From Corylus avellana (taxonomy: Eukaryota > Streptophyta > Magnoliopsida > Fagales > Betulaceae): a stretch of DNA of 64,000 bases. This document shows, one piece after another, positions 59,460-64,000 of the stretch. Under the pieces are notes generated by a model, which saw only the letters and a list, made by a program, of their open reading frames with translations, made no database searches and was not told the origin of the DNA. The stretch's first letter is position 1; the number at the start of each line of letters is the position of its first letter. A program made the translations under genes and the position numbers. The stretch lies in the NCBI RefSeq assembly GCF_901000735.1, contig NC_081543.1, forward strand, positions 32,014,771 to 32,078,770, read 5' to 3'.

Positions 59460-60014
59460 TATGAATTTGTGTTGATGTTAGTTTTATGTTATTCTTTTGA
59501 AAAAAATTAAACTTGCTCTACAGTTTTGAGAGAATAATCAAACAAGAATTTGAAAGTCTTAGTTAATAAATTTGGCTTTTTTGATACTTCTTGTATATTC
59601 CCGTTTTCATTTAAAAACTCATAAAAAGACCCAATATTAGCCCTTTTAGCAATTCAACAATGTATAAAAATCCAATTTTCTTTTGTCTTAGTTCTTTGTT
59701 TGAACATGAAAAACTTAATAGCCTTGGGGAATTCTATCTATTGATATGAAGTGTTAATGAATTTTACATGCTGAAATTTTATAATCACCCATAAACATAT
59801 TGAGGTAGTTCCGATAATGCATAAGCTTTTACAATTTACACCCAATTTTAATTTAAATACGTTTTCTATGGACACCAAATGGGGTCTTAAGTCAATTGAT
59901 GATTCCACAATGTGAAATACATTATCATATGGTATCAACGCATGTAAGTTAAGGTACTTAAAAAAACATACGTAAGTTAAGGAACCAAAACAACCAAAAA
60001 AAAAAAAAAAAAAA

Positions 60015-60545
60015 CTTAAAATAAACCAAAACAATCAAACGGGGTTTTAAGTTAATTGATTGCATACTACCCTATATCTAATGGAATGGAAATATTAATT
60101 GTAGTAGTTTTTTGTTCTTAAGAAACAATTAAAAGAAATTAATTAAAAAGAAATTTGTTTTATTTTTTACAACTAAGAAACATCAAACAACTGAGGAAAC
60201 AAATAATACACAAAGAAGAGAAGCTTCAATACTATTGTGAACTCTATGTTACAAAGTTATTGTCTTTATGCTTTGGTTCCCCTCAATAAGAATTTCTTGT
60301 TCTGTCCCTGTTTAATGGTACAGACGCAATTACTAAAAAGTAATAATCACCTAAGACAATTACGGTTGCAGTTAAGAAAGTATACCCAATTACCCATGTA
60401 GCATAGGGTGAATTCAACAATAATGAGAGCCTTCCAACAACATTGAAACCAAAGAGACTCTAGGTGGGTCTTGGAATAATCAATAAGCATTCATGAATTC
60501 TACCCATATTAATGACCCCATGTTTGTTTTCATTTGTATAAATTA
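60015..60545. other. Unique flank, no recognised feature
   Basis: First sequence beyond the repeated block. AT-rich, with no gene or repeat recognised. 60537-60545 is the target duplication of the next element. Confidence 0.5.
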
Positions 60546-61083
60546 GGGGTAATTATCTTTTTCTCCATAAACTACGATGCCATGTCAGTATCCCCCATGA
60601 ACTGTCAACCTTACTGTCCGACCCTATCAGACTACCATTTTTTCCCCAAACCCCCCTTCCGTCTGTCAACCAGGTTAAAAAACTTGAAATGACCAAAATA
60701 TCCTAACTTTATATACAAAAATTATATATAATACCATTAAATTTTTTTAAAAAAAATTTAAAAATATATATTATTAATGTATCAGTCCCAGTTTCAAAAA
60801 AAATATAAATATGTTAAAATTGAAAAACACTTATAATTTAATTTATAATTTAAAACAAATATATTTATATTTTTTGTTTTAATTTTTTATTTGGGAGGTA
60901 TTTTTGTCTTTTAATGAGATTTAAAAGTTTAAAAGAGAATATTCCGTTTGGTTTAACGAGGTTAACTGACGGAATGAGGTTTTGGGAAGAAAATGATAAT
61001 CTGATAGGGTCAAACACTAAGATTGGTAGTTCATGAAAATATTGACAAAGGATCGTAGTTTATGGGGAAAAGATAATTACTCA
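60546..61083. mobile_element. 538-bp Mutator-like MITE with 9-bp target duplication
   Basis: TATAAATTA occurs at 60537-60545 and 61084-61092. The inverted repeat reads GTAATTATCTTTT...CCATAAACTACGAT at the left and the same reversed at the right. The middle is AT-rich and non-coding. Confidence 0.85.
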
Positions 61084-61351
61084 TATAAATTATATCTCGA
61101 ATTGCCTTTTGGAATATCATCATTATCAATTGAATTTTAGACATTTGAGTTTTTAATACATTTTAATCATATAAGAATAAGTGTTAATAAATTGTAAGAA
61201 AAAAAAGTATTAAATCTAACAATTTTTTTTTTTTTTTTTTTTTTTTTAATGAAATCTCATGTTAGTAAATTAACCAAACTTAATTGAATATATATATTTT
61301 TTCTAATTAAACTTAATTGAATTTGAGGGCATTTTAAAGTCTATCTAGTAG

Positions 61352-62027
61352 AGTCTCTGAGGGGTAGCTCAATCGGCTGTAGACTATGTCTTATGAAGCG
61401 GTGGTCACTAGTTTAAATCCTCATGTCCCTTCCCTTGTGTGAACATGCTATAGAGAAGCACTGTAATACCCCGGTCTCACATTGGGAAGATGAGAAGAAG
61501 CCCACATAGAGTGTGTGGTTTATAAAAATAGTCATGGGTGCTAAGTCCCACATTGCCTAATTACTAGGTGAAACTGAGCTTTATAATGAATTCTAGGGAA
61601 GCTCCAAATTGACTAGTCATTTTGGGGTAATAGCGCAGATGTGGCTAACGCTTATCCTTGGGTTGTTACAAGTGGTATCAGAGCCACCTAGTAACGTCAG
61701 GCTATGTGGTATTAAAGCACTGCATGACGTGGACATCAAGAATTTAAGAGCGGTCCCATATTGGGAAGATGAGAAGAAGCCCACATAGAGTGTGTGGTTT
61801 ATAAAAATAGTCATGGGTGCTAAGTCCCACATTGCCTAATTACTAGGTGAAACTGGGCTTTATAATGAATTCTAGGGAAGCTCCAAATTGACTAGTCATT
61901 TTGGGGTAATAGCGCAGATGTGGCTAACGCTTATCCCTGGCTTGTTACAAGCACCATCCGCACGTTGCTTATGTGTGTTGGTTAACAGACTAGGGTTACC
62001 AACTTAAAAAAAAAAAAGAAAAAAAAG
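61352..62027 (+). mobile_element. tRNA-derived SINE, split by a TRIM
   Basis: GGGGTAGCTCAATCGGCTGT resembles a pol III A box, and GGTCACTAGTTTAAATCC resembles a B box of tRNA type. They are followed by an unrelated body and an A-rich tail ending near 62027. The TRIM 61462-61949 interrupts the body. Without it the SINE is about 185 bp. No clear flanking duplication was found for the SINE itself. Confidence 0.65.
61462..61949 (+). mobile_element. Complete 488-bp TRIM with AGCAC target duplication
   Basis: AGCAC flanks both ends (61457-61461 and 61950-61954). LTR 1 is 61462-61670 (TGTAATACC...TGTTACA). The primer-binding site TGGTATCAGAGCC is at 61673-61685. The internal region is only about 80 bp. 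LTR 2 is about 61751-61949, nearly identical to LTR 1 except that its first ten bases differ. No ORF; it must depend on other elements for mobility. Confidence 0.9.
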
Positions 62028-62042
62028 TGTAAAGTCCAGTTA

Positions 62043-62372
62043 ACCCCTTCAAACTACCACTCAAATGACAATCTACCACGCAAATTATCAATTACGACAA
62101 TTTACCCTCCAAACTACCAAAATAATGACAATGTATCTTCAATTTTTAAAAAATGATGAAATTACCCCTATCGAATTTTCAATAAGACAAAAATACCCTT
62201 AAAATTTGAAAAAAAAAAAAATTTAGTATTTTTATTTTAGTAAGGGTAATTTTGTTATTTTTTTTTAAAATTAGGGGTACATTATTATTGTTTTGGTAGT
62301 TTGGAGGGTAAATTATCGCAATTAATAATTTAGAGGTAAATTGTTGTTGAAGTGGTAGTTTGAAAGGGGTAA
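62043..62372. mobile_element. Mutator-like MITE with CCCCTTCAAACTACCAC ends
   Basis: The left TTAACCCCTTCAAACTACCA and the right end reversed (TTTACCCCTTTCAAACTACC) form the inverted repeat. AT-rich and non-coding inside. No matching 9-bp flanks were seen. Confidence 0.65.
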
Positions 62373-62429
62373 ATGAATTTACTGATAAAAAAATTTCAAA
62401 GCTAGTTAAGGATTTCACGCATGTTTTCA

Positions 62430-62868
62430 TTTCATTTTTCACTTTCCCTCTTTCTCTCTCCCCCCCACCCCCCACAAAACGCTGCCCTTGCCGCCACCAC
62501 CAAGCACTGACGCCGACCACCAACCAGTGCCTCCGCTCACCACCAACAGTGACGGCACCCACCATCCGGTGCTTCTCTCCCCACACGCTACTCTTTCTCT
62601 CTCACCTTCCGCCCGCCACAACTCACACCTTCCGTCTCCGCCCATCGCCGGCACCGAACGCACCAGCGACACCCTCCCACCACGGCACCAGCTCGGACAC
62701 CCACCTCCACCCATTTCACCTCCCCCCATTTACCTAAAATTTTCCCACGCTTCTCTCTCTAGGCGACACCCACTGAACGACGCCACCAACCACCAGCCAG
62801 TTCCGCCCACCATCTCCGCCGAACGCCACCCGTGTCACACCACCGTGCGATTCCCACCAAGTTGAAGG
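62430..62868 (+). other. Possible 5' leader exon of gene copy 3 or gene fragment
   Basis: Strongly C-rich with CACCACC and CCGCC runs, then GAAGGAG before GTATGTATAC, a good donor, with T-rich sequence after it. The next AG acceptor-like site (TATCTCAG near 63031) lies inside the BES1/BZR1-like leader. It could be a non-coding first exon. ORFs exist in several frames but look like composition effects. Confidence 0.3.
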
Positions 62869-62999
62869 AGGTATGTATACATGTTTATATATGAAGATTA
62901 GATTTTTATTTATTTCTGATTTAATTGCCTAAATGGGTTTGCTTTGGTTTTTGTTTTGATTTGGGTTTGGATTTGTTTGTTTATTTACAATTGGTGTTT

Positions 63000-63204
63000 A
63001 TTCTCTGAATCTTGCTATATATCTCAGTGCTGAAAATCATTAGTTGAGATGGTTTTGATCTAATTCCCACTCAATCTGAGCTTAGAGTTAACATCCTTGA
63101 TCTGTTGCGAAAGCAGTTGCAGTGAATACAAGAGGAGGAAGATGACGCCGGGGAGTAGGCTGCCGACTTGGAAGGAGAGGGAGAACAACAAGAAGAGGGA
63201 GTAG
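63000..63204 (+). pseudogene. BES1/BZR1-homolog leader and 20-codon uORF, third copy
   Basis: Homology to 57811-58015 begins abruptly at TTCTCTGAATCTTGC. ATG 63142 encodes MTPGSRLPTWKERENNKKRE then TAG (63202-63204). The main ATG follows at 63286, 81 bp after the uORF stop. The sequence before 63000 is unrelated to that before copies 1 and 2. Confidence 0.75.
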
Positions 63205-63285
63205 GCTTCCTCTTCAACCGCCCCACCAATGCTCTAAAACTTCCAAACCCCTCAATTGCCAAACACACCTACATGCCCTTTACAC

Positions 63286-64000
63286 ATGTCTCACTTCAAA
63301 ACCTTCATTTCCCACCACTTCCACACCCTCTTTAAACCCCAAAACCCTCTCCACCGTTCTCACATCACCAATTCTTGCTTTTCACACAATTCTCTTCCAC
63401 TTTCGTCACTCTTTTACGGCACCCAAACAGCTTCAATCCAAATCGAGGACCCAATCAAACCTGAAAAGGGGAATGGGAAGCAAGCAAACAAGAAGCCATT
63501 GGATGTTATGTTCAAAGAAGCTGTGAGTGTGAGTTTATGCGAAAATGCTGAAAGCAGCGAAAGCGAAGGAGAAAACAGTGCATTGAAGAGCAGGTTGAGG
63601 GAATTGGAGAGCGAGGTGAGACGGCTGAAAGCGAATTCAAGAGTGGGAAATAAGGGATTGAAGAAAAGTAAGGGTAAGGGTTTATATGCAGTGTTTATGA
63701 ATCAAGATGGTTGCAAGGAAGGGTGTGAGGAGAGGGGGGAAGAGCCGGAAGAGATTGTGGAAGAGAAGGGATTGAAGGAAAGTAAGGGTAAGGGTTTATA
63801 TGGAGCGTTTACAAACCAAGAGGGTTGCGAGGAAGGGTGCGATGAGAGGGGGGAAGAGCCGGAAGAGAGCGTGGAAAATAAGGGATTGAAGAAAAGTAAG
63901 GGCAAGAGTTTACATGCTACGTTTACGAATCAAGAGGCTTGCAAGGAAGGGTGCGAGGAGAGGAGGAGGGAAGAGCCAGAGGTTTTTAAAGAGCTCTTGC
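63286..64000 (+). CDS. Probable mitochondrial protein gene, copy 3, intact start, runs off window
   Basis: From ATG 63286 the frame is open to the window end (238 codons). Residues 1-45 (MSHFKTFISHHFHTLFKPQN and on) have no acidic residue and many His, Ser, Arg and Lys, as in a mitochondrial presequence. At the position where copies 1 and 2 have TAA, it has CAA (Gln). Then follow an acidic/basic linker, a heptad-like LKSRLRELESEVRRLKANSR, three 38-residue repeats (GLKKSKGKGLYAVF, GLKESKGKGLYGAF, GLKKSKGKSLHATF) with Cys and many Glu, and EEPEVFKELL. This is the likeliest functional copy. The family is not named with confidence. Confidence 0.7.
   Translation, partial: MSHFKTFISHHFHTLFKPQNPLHRSHITNSCFSHNSLPLSSLFYGTQTASIQIEDPIKPEKGNGKQANKKPLDVMFKEAVSVSLCENAESSESEGENSALKSRLRELESEVRRLKANSRVGNKGLKKSKGKGLYAVFMNQDGCKEGCEERGEEPEEIVEEKGLKESKGKGLYGAFTNQEGCEEGCDERGEEPEESVENKGLKKSKGKSLHATFTNQEACKEGCEERRREEPEVFKELL

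Larger units (their letters stand above)
35067..60014. repeat. Second copy of the ~24-kb repeated block (block B)
   Basis: Collinear with 11507-34966, including GGH exons 2 and 1, the MULE, the Copia/LINE fusion, the Cassandra composite and the mitochondrial-protein gene. It begins inside the palindromic TRIM and ends at the 19-A run where block A stops, then continues into unique sequence. Block B resolves several N gaps of block A. Confidence 0.9.

Noticed and set aside
61361..61425. tRNA gene
   Set aside because: A- and B-box-like motifs are present, but the stems do not form a proper cloverleaf and an A-tailed body follows. It is better explained as a SINE.

Overview
The window is plant nuclear DNA, most likely from a woody, heterozygous eudicot. 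The evidence is AT-rich intergenic sequence, a gene with long introns, Cassandra-type TRIMs carrying 5S rRNA-like LTRs, plant LINEs, hAT elements with subterminal repeats, and a FAR1-type Mutator (MULE) element. The species cannot be fixed from sequence alone. Host coding content is small: a gamma-glutamyl hydrolase (GGH) gene on the minus strand, and three copies of a probable mitochondrial-protein gene on the plus strand.

Layout. Positions 1-17792 hold GGH. Exons 4, 3, 2 and 1 lie at 5153, 5811, 14349 and 17328, and the remaining 3' exons lie beyond the left edge. Introns 2 and 4 are full of LINE, hAT and TRIM insertions. Positions 18237-26328 are a MULE with a dead FAR1-like transposase, followed in the same orientation by exons of a VARICOSE/EDC4-type decapping scaffold gene. 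Positions 26541-31804 hold a hAT BED-finger fragment, a Copia gag fragment fused to a LINE, and a Cassandra/TRIM composite. At 32772-33939 a fragment of a BES1/BZR1-type gene, reduced to a tiny upstream ORF, leads into the mitochondrial-protein gene (copy 1, nonsense mutations).

From 35067 to 60014 the block 11507-34966 is repeated almost base for base. Copy-specific differences include a LINE at 35511, two extra inserts at 42959 and 43685, and absence of the hAT at 23402. The joint is an N-run of exactly 100. The left sequence ends in a 19-A homopolymer that the right copy carries intact, and the right sequence starts inside the repeat. The simplest reading is two overlapping allelic contigs placed end to end, not a true tandem duplication. 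If so, the real locus is about 40 kb, GGH is single-copy, and the TE differences are allelic polymorphisms.

The right flank, 60015-64000, carries two Mutator-like MITEs, a SINE split by a complete TRIM, and a diverged third copy of the BES1/BZR1 leader plus mitochondrial-protein gene. Only this third copy has an open N-terminal presequence, and it runs off the right edge.
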